Origin: Alteripontixanthobacter muriae
Lineage (GTDB): Bacteria; Pseudomonadota; Alphaproteobacteria; Sphingomonadales; Sphingomonadaceae
Direction: 5' to 3'
Length of the DNA: 64,000 nucleotides
Assembly: GCF_013336795.1 (NCBI RefSeq)
Contig: NZ_JAAFZT010000050.1
Span: forward strand, 62,499 to 126,498
Under the pieces are notes generated by a model, which did not search any database, had not been told where the DNA came from, and saw only the letters and a list, made by a program, of their open reading frames with translations. Made by a program: the position numbers and the translations under genes. Shown one piece after another: positions 42,585 to 53,490 of the stretch. How positions within the stretch are numbered: the first letter of the stretch is position 1; the number at the start of each line of letters is the position of its first letter.

Positions 42585-44138
42585 GTGGCCGAGACACAGG
42601 CAGGCACCTCGGAACAGCACAGGTCGATGGACGAGGTGATCGCCGACAGCTGGGCGGTCTTCCGCCGCTGGTGGAGCATGTCCGTCGTCGGCACGGTCAA
42701 ACGGCAGGAGGTGATCGAGAAACGCCGCGCGGAGGCCTATACCTCGCCGCGTTATCTGTTCATGCTGGCGATGTCGGCGGGCATCGCCGTGCTCGGCCTG
42801 CTGCTGTCGTCACCTGCCGTGGTGATTGGCGCGATGCTGATCGCCCCGCTGATGGGGCCGATCATCGGGGCGGGTTTCGCCCTCGCCATTGGCGATTACA
42901 AATGGCTGCGCGGATCGGTACGGGCGCTGGTGGCGGGCACAATACTGGCCGTGGGCCTGTGCGCCTTCATCGTCTTCATCTCGCCCTTGAAGACCATTAC
43001 GCCCGAAATTGCCGCACGCACGCGGCCGAACCTGTTCGACCTCGGCATTGCGGTGTTCTCGGCACTGGCGGGCGCCTATTCGATGATCCGGGGGCGCGAG
43101 GGCACTATCGTCGGGGTGGCCATCGCCACGGCGCTGATGCCGCCGCTGGCCGTGGTCGGCTTCGGTCTCGCCACCTTCAACTGGACCGTGTTTTCCGGCG
43201 CGATGCTGCTGTTCGTCACCAATCTGATGACGATCGCGCTGGTCGCCACCATCATGGCGCGGCTCTACGGCTTCAGCGCGGCCTTGTCCGAGAGGCAGAC
43301 GCGGCTTCAGACCATCATCATCGTCGCCGTCTTTGTCGCGCTGGCCGTTCCGCTGTTCCTGTCGCTGCGGCAGATCGTGTGGGAGACCAATGCCGCGCGG
43401 CAGATCCGCGACACGGTCCTGTCGAGTTTCGACGGGGACGCGCGCCTTTCTCAGGTGGATTTCGACCTCGATCTCGACCCGATCCAGGTGTCGGCGACCG
43501 TATTGACCCCCGAACTCGAACCCGCCGCCGAACGCGCCAGCCGCACCGCCCTGCGCAAGGTTCTGGGGCAGGAGGTCGATCTCGACCTGACGCAATTCCG
43601 CGTCGGCACGGCGCGCGGCGCGGAGGAAGCGGAATTATCGGCGGCGCAGGCCCGTGCCGAACGCGAACGAGCGAGCCAGATCGACGGGATCGCCGATAGC
43701 CTTGCCATGGTGGCTGGAGTCGATACCTCCGCCATCACCCTCGATGTCAGCAACCGCCGCGCCGTGGTGCGGGCCCGGCCGGTCCCGGGGGCGAGCCTGG
43801 CGACCTATCGCGCGCTGGAGAGCCGTGTCGCCGCGCGCTGGCCCGACTGGACGATCCAGTTGCTGCCGCCGCTGCAGGCCTTGCCGGAAATCCCGTTCGA
43901 GGCCGGTGAGCCGACCGCAGCCGGGCAGCAGGCGCTTCGAATTACCGTCTGGGCCGCCGAGCGGCTGGGCCTGCCCTTCGCTTTGCGGGGCGGAACGCCG
44001 GAGACGCGGGAAAGGGCGGTTGAGATCCTGCTGGAGGACGGCCTCGATCCTGCGCTCGCACCCGAACTGATCCAGGGCGGGCCGGTCATGCAGGCGCGCT
44101 GGAATACGGCGCCCGAAAACGACCTCGCCGCTCCCTGA
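42585..44138 (+). CDS. DUF389 integral membrane protein
   Basis: 517 aa from the GTG at 42585 (ACGGAGG upstream). The DUF389 core has LSSPAVVIGAMLIAPLMGPIIG, AGAYSMIRGREGTIVGVAIATALMPPLAVVGFGLA and TIALVATIMARLYGF, about six TM helices. The C-terminal ~220 residues are soluble and rich in Ala/Arg/Glu. Transport role unproven. Confidence 0.85.
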   Translation: MAETQAGTSEQHRSMDEVIADSWAVFRRWWSMSVVGTVKRQEVIEKRRAEAYTSPRYLFMLAMSAGIAVLGLLLSSPAVVIGAMLIAPLMGPIIGAGFALAIGDYKWLRGSVRALVAGTILAVGLCAFIVFISPLKTITPEIAARTRPNLFDLGIAVFSALAGAYSMIRGREGTIVGVAIATALMPPLAVVGFGLATFNWTVFSGAMLLFVTNLMTIALVATIMARLYGFSAALSERQTRLQTIIIVAVFVALAVPLFLSLRQIVWETNAARQIRDTVLSSFDGDARLSQVDFDLDLDPIQVSATVLTPELEPAAERASRTALRKVLGQEVDLDLTQFRVGTARGAEEAELSAAQARAERERASQIDGIADSLAMVAGVDTSAITLDVSNRRAVVRARPVPGASLATYRALESRVAARWPDWTIQLLPPLQALPEIPFEAGEPTAAGQQALRITVWAAERLGLPFALRGGTPETRERAVEILLEDGLDPALAPELIQGGPVMQARWNTAPENDLAAP

Positions 44139-44159
44139 CCGCGGCGGGAGGATTCCGGA

Positions 44160-45971
44160 TCAGGCGGCGAGATCGAGTGGCTGGATTTCGCCGGCCAGAT
44201 ACATCCGTTTCGCCTTGGCGCGGCTCAGCTTGCCGCTCGACGTGCGCGGCAGGGTGCGCGGCGGCACCAGTTCGACGACGCAGTTCATGCCGGTGATGGA
44301 GCGAACCTTGTCGCGGATCTGCTCCCGCAGTTTCAGGCGTTCATCGGGGTCGGAAACGCGGCAATGCACCAGCACGGCGGGCGATTCCTCGCCATTGTCG
44401 GCCTCGATGCTGAAGGCCGCGATGTCGCCGTGATTGAAGCCCGGCAATTGCTCCACGGCCCATTCGATATCCTGGGGCCAGTGATTCTTGCCATTGATGA
44501 TGATCATGTCCTTGGCGCGGCCGACGATGAACAGGTAATCATCGGCCATGTAGCCCATGTCGCCGGTATCCAGCCAGCCGTCGACCAGACAATCGCGGGT
44601 CGCATCCTCGTCGCGGAAATAGGAATGCATGACGCTGGGTCCTCGGCACCAGACCTTGCCGATCTGGTGGTCGGCGCGCTTCGTGCCTTTTTCGCCGCGT
44701 ATCTCGACGGCCATGTCCTTTACCGGCTTGCCGCAATTGACGATGGCGCGGTAGCGGGCGGGGCGCGATAGATTGCGCGGCGCGCCCGAAAGCTTCTCTT
44801 CCGCCACCAGTTCGACCTTGATGCCTTCACCCGGCGGCATGACGGTGACCGCCAGCGTCGCTTCGGCAAGGCCATAGCTGGGGGTGAAGGCCTTGGCCCT
44901 GAAACCTGCGGGCGCGAAGGCGTTGACGAAATTCTGCATGACATCGGGCCGGATCATGTCCGCGCCGTTGCCCGCCGTCCGCCAGCGCGACAGATCGAAC
45001 CGTTCGGCCACATTGCTCTGGCTGGAGATGCGGCGCGCGCAAATGTCGTATCCGAAGGTCGGCGAATAGGAGAGGGTATTGCCCTTGTTGCGGCTGATCA
45101 GGTCGAGCCAGGCGAGCGGGCGGCGGGCGAAATGCTCCGTCTTCAGATAATCGACCGACATCTGGTTGGCGATCAGCGACAGGAAACAGCCGACAAGGCC
45201 CATGTCGTGATACCACGGCAGCCAGCTGACCACGCGGTCGTCCTTGCCGGCATCGGTCGCTTCCGCATGGCCGGCCAGATTATTGAGCAGCGCCTCATGC
45301 GTGACGGCAACACCGGTGGGAAAGCGGGTCGAGCCGGAGGAATATTGCAGGTAGCAGATGTCGCCGGGCCTGGCTTCGGGCAGGTCGCAAGCGGGTGCGT
45401 CTTCTTGCGCAAAGCTTTCCCAGTCGACGCCTTCGCAGCCCTGCCGCTTTACCGCAGCGTCGGCCATATCGGCGATCTCGGCCGGATAGAGCAGCATTTT
45501 CGGATCGCAGCTCTGCAGCTGGATGGCGAGCTGTTCGATATAACCTTCCTTGCCGCCGAAAGTGGTCGGCAGGGGCAGCGGCACTGGCCATGCACCGGCA
45601 TAGACCGCGCCGCAGAAGAGCGCCGCGAACTCGGGCCCGGTTTCCGCGACCATCGCCACGCGGTCCCTGGGGCGGATACCCGCCGCCACCAGCCGCCGCG
45701 CGCTCGCCAGTGCGTCGTCGCGCATCTCGGCAAAGGTGTAGACCCGCTCCAGCGTTCCGCGCATGTCATGGAAGTTCATCCCCTTCGCGCTGCGGGCGGC
45801 ATAATCGACCGCATCGTTGAAGGTCGGGAAATCGGATCGCCTGCGAGGCAGCGGACAATCGTTCGGCGTGGGGACGAGTGCTGCGGGTGCCGAAGCGTGT
45901 CCGGACGCAATTCCTGTCGAGGTGCCGGCAATAGTCTGCCCGTCTGCGTCGTTCTGTGATTTGGCGGTCAT
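44160..45971 (-). CDS. Fatty acyl-AMP ligase (FAAL, FadD32-like)
   Basis: 603 aa ANL-superfamily enzyme. P-loop CYLQYSSGSTRFPTGVAVTH, the YHDMGLVG segment, YGLAEATLAVT, DTGDMGYMADDYLFIVGRAKD and GKNHWPQDIE of the C-terminal lid. It activates fatty acids as acyl-AMP for transfer to an acyl carrier protein or PKS rather than CoA. No carrier protein, PKS or NRPS gene adjoins it, so the acceptor must be elsewhere. The start codon lacks a clear ribosome site. Confidence 0.88.
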   Translation of the reverse strand: MTAKSQNDADGQTIAGTSTGIASGHASAPAALVPTPNDCPLPRRRSDFPTFNDAVDYAARSAKGMNFHDMRGTLERVYTFAEMRDDALASARRLVAAGIRPRDRVAMVAETGPEFAALFCGAVYAGAWPVPLPLPTTFGGKEGYIEQLAIQLQSCDPKMLLYPAEIADMADAAVKRQGCEGVDWESFAQEDAPACDLPEARPGDICYLQYSSGSTRFPTGVAVTHEALLNNLAGHAEATDAGKDDRVVSWLPWYHDMGLVGCFLSLIANQMSVDYLKTEHFARRPLAWLDLISRNKGNTLSYSPTFGYDICARRISSQSNVAERFDLSRWRTAGNGADMIRPDVMQNFVNAFAPAGFRAKAFTPSYGLAEATLAVTVMPPGEGIKVELVAEEKLSGAPRNLSRPARYRAIVNCGKPVKDMAVEIRGEKGTKRADHQIGKVWCRGPSVMHSYFRDEDATRDCLVDGWLDTGDMGYMADDYLFIVGRAKDMIIINGKNHWPQDIEWAVEQLPGFNHGDIAAFSIEADNGEESPAVLVHCRVSDPDERLKLREQIRDKVRSITGMNCVVELVPPRTLPRTSSGKLSRAKAKRMYLAGEIQPLDLAA

Positions 45972-46106
45972 AATGCGTGGCGATACCCGTTGATGATGAA
46001 CGCTGGCTGGCGCTGTGTTCTTCCTGCGGGGGGCGACAGGATTATTTTCGCGTGTTTGCCCAAGTTATTTTCCCAATCGGCAGGGACTGTGGCATTATTA
46101 TGGCCG

Positions 46107-46679
46107 ATGACGGGCCGCCAGACCAGACCCCGGCGCGAAAAACGTGTGCCAAAGCCGCTCGACAAGCCGCGGCTGGAGGAACTCGCCCTCGGCTATGTCG
46201 CCCGCTTTGCCACCAGCAGCCGCAAGCTGGAAGACTATCTCAAGCGGAAATTGCGCGAACGCGGATGGGAGGGGGAGGACCAGCCGCCCGTGGCCGCAAC
46301 GGTCGCCCGCTATGTCGATCTCGGCTATATTGACGATGCCGCCTATGCGAAGGCGAAGTCGGGCGGATTGCTGCGCCGTGGTTACGGCCCGCGCCGGGTT
46401 TCGCAGGCGCTCGGCGCTGCCGGGATCGCGGAGGACATACGCGAGGATCTGAAAGCGGGCGAGGCAGCGCAGCGCAGCGCGGCGCTTGCACTGGCGAGGA
46501 AACGCCGCTTCGGCCCCTTCGCGGCAGAACCCGTCGAGCGCGACAAACGCGAAAAGCAGATTGCCGCCATGCTGCGGGCAGGGCACGGTTTCGATATAGT
46601 GCGGCAGGTGATGAATGCCGAAAGCGCGAGCGAGGCCGAGCAATGGGCCGCCGAAGCGCAGGATGAGGACGATTTGTAA
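46107..46679 (+). CDS. recX: Regulatory protein RecX
   Basis: About 190 aa. Tandem three-helix repeats typical of RecX: LALGYVARFATSSRKLEDYLKRKLRERGW, then VARYVDLGYIDDAAYAKAKSGGLLRRGYGPRRVSQAL and a third repeat AMLRAGHGFDIVRQVM. Modulates RecA filaments. No recA nearby. ATG at 46107; the ribosome site is weak. Its stop abuts the next ATG. Confidence 0.8.
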   Translation: MTGRQTRPRREKRVPKPLDKPRLEELALGYVARFATSSRKLEDYLKRKLRERGWEGEDQPPVAATVARYVDLGYIDDAAYAKAKSGGLLRRGYGPRRVSQALGAAGIAEDIREDLKAGEAAQRSAALALARKRRFGPFAAEPVERDKREKQIAAMLRAGHGFDIVRQVMNAESASEAEQWAAEAQDEDDL

Positions 46680-47219
46680 ATGATGTTCATAATTAACGCG
46701 GCGCATTCCGGCTTCCGGTCATCAGCGGCCGCGATATTGGCTGCGGCGATGCTGGCCGGGTGCTCCGCGCAGCAGGGGGGAACTGCAGCGCCGGCAGCGA
46801 CTGAAGCTGCGGCACCAGCCGTGGCCCTGCATCCCGAATCCGGCCTGGAGGTCATTCCGCTGACCGTCACCGGGGCCAGCGGGCGCCACGACTTCCAGGT
46901 CGAGGTGGCGAGCAGCCCGCAGCAACGCGCGCAGGGGCTGATGTTCCGCACCGCGCTCGGCCCGAATGAAGGGATGTTGTTCCCCAGCGCCACGCCTGCG
47001 CAGCAGAGCTTCTGGATGAAGAACACCCCGCTGCCGCTGGACATCATCTTCATCGGCACCGACGGGCGGATCAGCAACATCGCCGCCAATACGACGCCCT
47101 ATTCGCTGGATTCGGTCACGTCGACGGGCCTTGCCTCGGCCGTGCTGGAGATACCCGGCGGCCGCGCGGCGGAACTGGGCATCATGCCGGGCGACAGGGT
47201 GGAATGGCAGGCGCCCTGA
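46680..47219 (+). CDS. DUF192 lipoprotein
   Basis: 179 aa. Signal and lipobox AAAMLAGCSAQ, Ala-rich linker, then the DUF192 domain: FQVEVASSPQQRAQGLMFRTAL, GMLFPSATPAQQSFWMKNTPLPLDIIFIG and a C-terminal PGDRVEW. It starts directly after recX, so probably co-transcribed. Function of DUF192 unknown. Confidence 0.85.
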   Translation: MMFIINAAHSGFRSSAAAILAAAMLAGCSAQQGGTAAPAATEAAAPAVALHPESGLEVIPLTVTGASGRHDFQVEVASSPQQRAQGLMFRTALGPNEGMLFPSATPAQQSFWMKNTPLPLDIIFIGTDGRISNIAANTTPYSLDSVTSTGLASAVLEIPGGRAAELGIMPGDRVEWQAP

Positions 47220-47285
47220 GGATCATGGCCCGCGCCAATCGCTTACCGCTTGGCCAAATGAGCCGAATCGGCTAGTCGCGCGGGC

Positions 47286-47687
47286 ATGGCCTTTTTCAAT
47301 CCCTTCACCTGGTGGAACGGCGCGACGCTGGGCACTCTGATCGACAGCTGGCGTCACGGCGAGCAGGTCGGCACCGACGCGCAGGGCCACCGTTATTTCC
47401 GTGCCAAGCCGAACAAGCGCAACCCTGCTGCGCGCGAACGGCGTTGGGTGATCTATGAAGGTGCGAACGATGCCAGCCGGGTGCCGCCCGAATGGCATGG
47501 CTGGCTGCATGGTCGTTTCGACGACATACCCGAAAGCCATTTGCCACCCGCAAAAATCTGGGAAGTCGAATATACGCCCAACGCGACCGGCACCGCCGAT
47601 GCCTATCGCCCGCAGGGTGCGCTGGAGCGGGGCGGAAAGCGCGTGCATGCGCGGGGCGACTACGAATCCTGGACGCCGGACAGCTGA
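47286..47687 (+). CDS. NDUFA12-family complex I accessory subunit
   Basis: 133 aa homologue of the mitochondrial NDUFA12/B17.2 subunit, found in alphaproteobacterial complex I. FNPFTWWNGATLGTLIDSW, DAQGHRYFRAKPNK and ERRWVIYEGANDASRVPPEWHGWLHG are diagnostic. With DUF2155 and aat downstream this is a conserved alphaproteobacterial cluster. Confidence 0.92.
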   Translation: MAFFNPFTWWNGATLGTLIDSWRHGEQVGTDAQGHRYFRAKPNKRNPAARERRWVIYEGANDASRVPPEWHGWLHGRFDDIPESHLPPAKIWEVEYTPNATGTADAYRPQGALERGGKRVHARGDYESWTPDS

Positions 47688-47695
47688 CCATTTCC

Positions 47696-48259
47696 ATGCA
47701 TGTGCCGGCCCCTCTTCGTGCCTTGCTGCTCGCCTGTCCGCTCGTGGCGCTTGCTGCCTGCGACCGTGCCCCCCCTCCGCCGGAGCCGGTGGAGACCGAG
47801 GTTCCGGAAGAACTGCGGCAGAACACGCCGCCCGCTGCCGTGGTCAGCGACGAAGCGCAGATCGGCACGCCCATGGCCGAGCGCGTCGCCACGATCGGCG
47901 TATTGAACAAGCGGAACAATATCTCCGAAGAACTGGAGATGAGCCCCGGCGATTCCCGCCGCATCGGCGACCTGATCGTCAGGATGCAGGCCTGCGAGCG
48001 CACGCCGCCCTGGGAACTGCCCAAGGAAACCGGCGCCTTCGTTCAGGTGATCGTGCGCGACGCGGGCGATGAAGACAATTGGCGCCGGGTGTTCTCGGGC
48101 TGGATGTTCAAGAATTCGCCGTCGCTCAACGTTGTCGAGCACCCCATCTATGATGTCTGGGTCAAGGATTGCGCGATGAGCTTCCCGGGCGAGGAAGCCG
48201 ACCCTGCCGGTGCAGAGGACGAGGAAGCGGAAGAAGCCTCGGCCACCAGCCCGGCATAA
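47696..48259 (+). CDS. DUF2155 lipoprotein
   Basis: 187 aa. Lipobox LVALAACDRA, a Pro/Glu linker, then the DUF2155 domain: VATIGVLNKRNNISEELEMSPG, LIVRMQACERTPPWELPKE, FSGWMFKNSPSLNVVEHPIYDVWVKDC. Acidic tail. Its last 112 bp overlap the 3' end of aat on the other strand, so part of this acidic tail is specified by DNA that also codes the aat C-terminus. Confidence 0.88.
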   Translation: MHVPAPLRALLLACPLVALAACDRAPPPPEPVETEVPEELRQNTPPAAVVSDEAQIGTPMAERVATIGVLNKRNNISEELEMSPGDSRRIGDLIVRMQACERTPPWELPKETGAFVQVIVRDAGDEDNWRRVFSGWMFKNSPSLNVVEHPIYDVWVKDCAMSFPGEEADPAGAEDEEAEEASATSPA

Positions 48260-48894
48260 GCCTCCGGCAAAGTCATTGCAGGCGTTCCATCCGCAGCGGC
48301 GACCATCTCCAGATATCGCCCCTGCGGCATCTCCACCGCGCCAAGCGACGCGAGATGTTCGGTCATGAACTGGCAATCGAGCAGGGCAAAACCCGCTCGG
48401 CGCATCATCGCAACCAGCCACGCCAGCGCCACTTTGGACGCATTGTCGGCAAGGCTGAACATGCTTTCGCCGCAGAACACCCGGTCGAAACTGACGCCGT
48501 ACAGCCCGCCGACCAGCGCCTCGTCCTTCCAGCATTCCAGCGAATGGGCATGGCCGGCCTCGTGCAGCGACGAATAGCTGGCGAGAATGCGTTCGCTGAT
48601 CCAGCTTTCCGGATGGCCCGGGCGGGGCGCAGCGCAATGGCGCATCACATCGGCGAAGGCGGCATTGCAGGTGATGGTGAAGCGATCCTGCCGAACCACT
48701 TTCGTCAGCGAGCGGGAGCAGACGAAGCCCTCGAGCGGGATAATCGCCCGCTCACGCGGTTCGACCCAGAAAATATCCGGATCGTCGCGCGAATCCGCCA
48801 TGGGGAAAATCCCGCTGCGATAGGCGAGCAGCAGCATGTCGGCAGGAATCGGTTCTGGCTGCGGAGAAGGACCAATTGCGTGCATGCTGCCCAT
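48148..48894 (-). CDS. aat: Leucyl/phenylalanyl-tRNA-protein transferase
   Basis: 248 aa N-end-rule enzyme adding Leu/Phe to N-terminal Lys/Arg. Core: LLAYRSGIFPMADSRDDPDIFWVEPRERAIIPL, SLECWKDEALVGGLYGVSFDRVFCGESMFS and LLDCQFMTEHLASLGAVEMP. The C-terminal ~35 residues (Ser/Ala-rich) are encoded opposite DUF2155 and are probably dispensable. A start 9 bp downstream is possible. Confidence 0.9.
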   Translation of the reverse strand: MGSMHAIGPSPQPEPIPADMLLLAYRSGIFPMADSRDDPDIFWVEPRERAIIPLEGFVCSRSLTKVVRQDRFTITCNAAFADVMRHCAAPRPGHPESWISERILASYSSLHEAGHAHSLECWKDEALVGGLYGVSFDRVFCGESMFSLADNASKVALAWLVAMMRRAGFALLDCQFMTEHLASLGAVEMPQGRYLEMVAAADGTPAMTLPEAYAGLVAEASSASSSSAPAGSASSPGKLIAQSLTQTS

Positions 48895-49005
48895 CTAGGC
48901 ACAATTGCGCCGATTGCGAATAGCCACGTGCTTTCGAACCTCGCATTTGGCCGCAGCGCGTCCTTGCCAATCTGCCGCAAGCACCTTACAGGCCCGCTTG
49001 CGTGC

Positions 49006-49081
49006 AGGAGTGTAGCTCAGTTGGTAGAGCATCGGTCTCCAAAACCGAGGGCCGTGGGTTCGAGTCCCTCCACTCCTGCCA
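49006..49081 (+). tRNA. tRNA-Trp (anticodon CCA)
   Basis: 76 nt with encoded CCA. Acceptor AGGAGTG / CACTCCT, anticodon loop CTCCAAA with CCA at 49039-49041, T arm GGTTCGAGTCC, discriminator G. It normally precedes secE-nusG; here about 2.4 kb with a symporter gene intervene. Confidence 0.97.
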
Positions 49082-49354
49082 GCATCTCTTCAGACATTGT
49101 CCGGCTCCGCGCTGTAACCGCTCATATTCCGGCATGCACGCAGCTATCCTAGCGGTTTTCAGCCGCGAAACTGTTGGCCAGTTACGGGCATTTGGCTGGT
49201 GAAATGAGCCACTTGCCAACATTTTCGTACAGTCGATCACATCCGCAACTTCCAAGTTGAAATTGTCCCGTTTCGGCGCTGCAGCATCGGGAACCTTGCG
49301 CTGACCTGTGTGTTTCTGTCGTTGGAACGAAGCGCATTTGAGAGGAGTATGGCG

Positions 49355-49504
49355 ATGTCGAACCTTAGCTTCCGTAGCAGCCAGCCCGATCGCTGGAATT
49401 CACCAAGGCCCTACAGCGATCCCTCCATGCGGCTTTTGCACCACGGCAAGATCCAGCCCATGGAAACCCCCGGGTTCCTTGCCCGCCTTTTCGGCCGGGT
49501 ATGA
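49355..49504 (+). CDS. Small hypothetical protein
   Basis: 49 aa from the ATG at 49355 (AGAGGAG 7 nt upstream). SNLSFRSSQPDRWNSPRPYSD and a C-terminal ETPGFLARLFGRV amphipathic stretch. The good ribosome site supports a real gene; no family recognised. Confidence 0.45.
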   Translation: MSNLSFRSSQPDRWNSPRPYSDPSMRLLHHGKIQPMETPGFLARLFGRV

Positions 49505-49616
49505 GCGCCGGACATAAGTGCAACGGCTGAGGCTACCCGCTCATAGCATTAAAGCGATTCACGTAACCTCGACATGACCGCGCCGATGACGCGCAGCCCC
49601 TTCATTACAGAAAATC

Positions 49617-49660
49617 AGCCGCCGCTCGTTCCGAACCGATGTTCAGGCAGAGCGGCGGCT
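49617..49660 (-). terminator. Terminator of the alanine symporter gene
   Basis: Perfect 11-bp arms AGCCGCCGCTC / GAGCGGCGGCT with a 22-nt loop, directly after the stop at 49668 (minus strand) and followed by GATTTTCTG. Confidence 0.65.
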
Positions 49661-49667
49661 CCCTCAC

Positions 49668-51194
<1,527 letters not shown>

Positions 51195-51454
51195 GCGGCC
51201 CCCCTTGGCGTCATCCACGAAAGCAAGGGTGCTAGAGCGGAGCGAAGGATTGTGCCAGCCCTTATGTGCCGCTGATGTCATGGCCCCCGAGCGGGCGTTT
51301 GGCGGTCTTGCCATTCGGCGCCCTTGCGCCTACACCGCATCGTCTTTCCGACATCGGAGCCGATTTAAGCCCCTCCCGACCTTGCATCGGGGCGGCGCTG
51401 GCCCCATCCCGGAAGAGACGAGTAACATTTGCGAAGGCAGCGGGAACGGCAGAC

Positions 51455-51727
51455 ATGGCCAGGACGAACGGCAGCAAGACCAATGATGGACGCGGCAAGG
51501 ACGCCGCCGATCGCGCCGCGCCCGCGCGCAGCGTGACCAAGACCTCGCCCGGCGAATTCATCCGCCAGGTGCGGACGGAAGCCAGCAAGGTCGTCTGGCC
51601 GACGCGGCAGGAAACGGTGACCACCGCGATCTTCGTCGGCATCATGGTCGTCATCCTGTCGCTGTTCTTCCTCGGCGTCGATTCGGCTTTCGGCGCCATC
51701 GTCGGCTGGCTGCTGACGCTGGCTTGA
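51455..51727 (+). CDS. secE: Preprotein translocase subunit SecE
   Basis: 90 aa, single-span bacterial type. Cytosolic amphipathic helix (SPGEFIRQVRTEASKVVWPTRQETVTT is the family signature) and one TM helix (AIFVGIMVVILSLFFLGV). Upstream of nusG as in most bacteria. Confidence 0.95.
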   Translation: MARTNGSKTNDGRGKDAADRAAPARSVTKTSPGEFIRQVRTEASKVVWPTRQETVTTAIFVGIMVVILSLFFLGVDSAFGAIVGWLLTLA

Positions 51728-51773
51728 AGTCAGCTCAGCGCGACTACACCAAGACACTCATACAGGATTACAC

Positions 51774-52310
51774 ATGGCTCGCTGGTATATCATCCACGCC
51801 TATTCGGGGTTCGAGAACAAGGTTCGCGACGCGATCATCAGCGAAGCGGAACGGCTCGGCCTGTCCGACGGGGTCGAGGAGGTCGAAGTGCCGACCGAGA
51901 CCATTACAGAGGTAAAGCGCGGCAAGAAGGTGCAGACCGAACGCAAGTTCATGCCGGGCTATGTGCTCGCCAAGCTGAACCTGACCGACGATGTCTATCA
52001 CCTCGTCAAGAATACGCCCAAGGTCACCGGCTTTCTGGGCAGCGGCAACAAGCCGCAGGCGATTTCGGAAAAAGAAGCCGCGCGCTATTTCGGCGGCGTC
52101 GAGGAAGCGAAATCCGCACCCAAGAAGCAGGTCAGCGTCGATTACGAGATCGGCGATTCCGTCAAGGTGCTGGACGGCCCCTTCGCCAGCTTCAACGGCG
52201 TCGTGGAGGAACTGGATTTCGACAAGTCCAAGGTCAAGGTCGGCGTTTCCATCTTCGGCCGCGCCACGCCGGTCGAACTGGATTTCGAACAGGTCGAACT
52301 GTCGAAATAA
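51774..52310 (+). CDS. nusG: Transcription termination/antitermination factor NusG
   Basis: 178 aa. NGN domain ([18 protein letters not shown] ... [30 protein letters not shown]) and C-terminal KOW domain ([37 protein letters not shown]). Normally followed by rplK; here rplK is about 7.8 kb away. Confidence 0.97.
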   Translation: MARWYIIHAYSGFENKVRDAIISEAERLGLSDGVEEVEVPTETITEVKRGKKVQTERKFMPGYVLAKLNLTDDVYHLVKNTPKVTGFLGSGNKPQAISEKEAARYFGGVEEAKSAPKKQVSVDYEIGDSVKVLDGPFASFNGVVEELDFDKSKVKVGVSIFGRATPVELDFEQVELSK

Positions 52311-52450
52311 CGCACCTGACCATCTCCGCTGTGCGGCGTCCGGCACGAATTGATCCGAAGCCATTGTAACCGGCGGGAGCGCCGATGGCGAACGGCTTTC
52401 GGCGCGCTACGCGGTCTTATGACCGGCAGCGCTCCGAACAGCTGGTCTTC

Positions 52451-53020
52451 CTACCCGGGCATCTGCACATTGGCTTGCAGGCGCGCGATTACTTCGGAGG
52501 CATCGAAATTCGGTTGTGCTCCGGCCGGAGGCGTTCCGCGGTACATCCGCACGGTTGCTCTTGCGTCATATCGCTCGATGCGGTCGATATCGACCGTGGT
52601 TCCTGGGACGGGGCCGCCGATGAAGGGGTCATAGGTGTTGTAGGCACCGCCAACGCCGTAGAAGCCGTAAGTCGGCGTGAAGGTGGAATAGGTGCCGATA
52701 CCGGTCGCGGGGTAGGTATCAACATCGGTCGAAACGCTGCGGTCCACGTTTTCACGCACCAGGCTGAAACCGTTGTAACCGCGCTGGCGCGTCAGTTCCG
52801 CAGCGCGGTAGAGCAGATAATCCTCGACCGTTTGACGGGAGGTGAACTGGTTTCCGGCAAAGGAAACCCGGTACAGGCCTTCACCCAGCCGCGTGCTACT
52901 ATAGCCGAAATCCTGCGCCGTGGCCGACGCGCTCTGCGGTGCGTAGGGGGTGGACTGGCTGCACGCCCCCAGGCTGATTGCGGCTGCGGACAGGGCACTC
53001 ACTAAGGCTAATCTGGTCAT
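52451..53020 (-). CDS. CC0125/CC1285-family lipoprotein
   Basis: About 189 aa from the ATG at 53020 (AAGGAG upstream). Lipobox ISLGACSQS. The body GLYRVSFAGNQFTSRQTVEDYLLYRAAELTRQRGYNGFSLV is the family signature; a Tyr/Gly-rich segment follows. Unknown role in the envelope. First gene of the insertion between nusG and rplK. Confidence 0.82.
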   Translation of the reverse strand: MTRLALVSALSAAAISLGACSQSTPYAPQSASATAQDFGYSSTRLGEGLYRVSFAGNQFTSRQTVEDYLLYRAAELTRQRGYNGFSLVRENVDRSVSTDVDTYPATGIGTYSTFTPTYGFYGVGGAYNTYDPFIGGPVPGTTVDIDRIERYDARATVRMYRGTPPAGAQPNFDASEVIARLQANVQMPG

Positions 53021-53114
53021 TCGCTTTCTCCTTAAGCGCTTGTAACCCCTTCCGTTTTCATTCAGCGCATGACGCAAGCCGGTGTTCCGAGAAAGTCTGG
53101 CACGGTTTGCATGA

Positions 53115-53238
53115 GGGCTTTGTCCAAGGTTCAGATGTTCGGACTAATTTTTTGAGTTCGATATAAGCGGACCAGCTGCTTCCAGTTATTCCGCGCCAGA
53201 AGCTGCCTGTCGGCTAACGACTCAGTTGCGGACGTTCG
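53115..53238 (+). repeat. Copy A of a ~132-bp dispersed repeat (diverged)
   Basis: Shares CAGATGTTCGGAC, AGCGGACCAGCTGCTT, CAGAAGCTGCCTGTCGGCTAACGAC and TTGCGGACGTTCGG with copy D at 57571. Its left part is the least conserved. Confidence 0.65.
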
Positions 53239-53259
53239 GCCTTCAGCTAAGCTGGCCTG

Positions 53260-53478
53260 ATGGTTGGCAATGGCTACGAAGGCCTCAGTCGGGGTGATAG
53301 ATGGGGTTGCGGGGCCGCAGGCCTTATTGGCGTTCCAACACTATTCTTCCTGTTCGGCCTTGCCGCACTTGGTGACTGCGCGTCGGAGTGCACTTGGGGC
53401 AAGCATCCCTTTTTCAATGTATTGCTGCCATTCGTTGCCGTGACGGCTCTGGTGTTCTTCGCGGTTCCTCACTGGTGA
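53260..53478 (+). CDS. Small two-span membrane protein
   Basis: 72 aa, ATG at 53260. Two hydrophobic stretches (AAGLIGVPTLFFLFGLAALG and NVLLPFVAVTALVFFAVP) separated by a Cys pair (DCASECTWG). It lies between repeat copies A and B. No family recognised and no good ribosome site, so uncertain. Confidence 0.4.
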   Translation: MVGNGYEGLSRGDRWGCGAAGLIGVPTLFFLFGLAALGDCASECTWGKHPFFNVLLPFVAVTALVFFAVPHW

Positions 53479-53490
53479 ACCGCATGAGGT

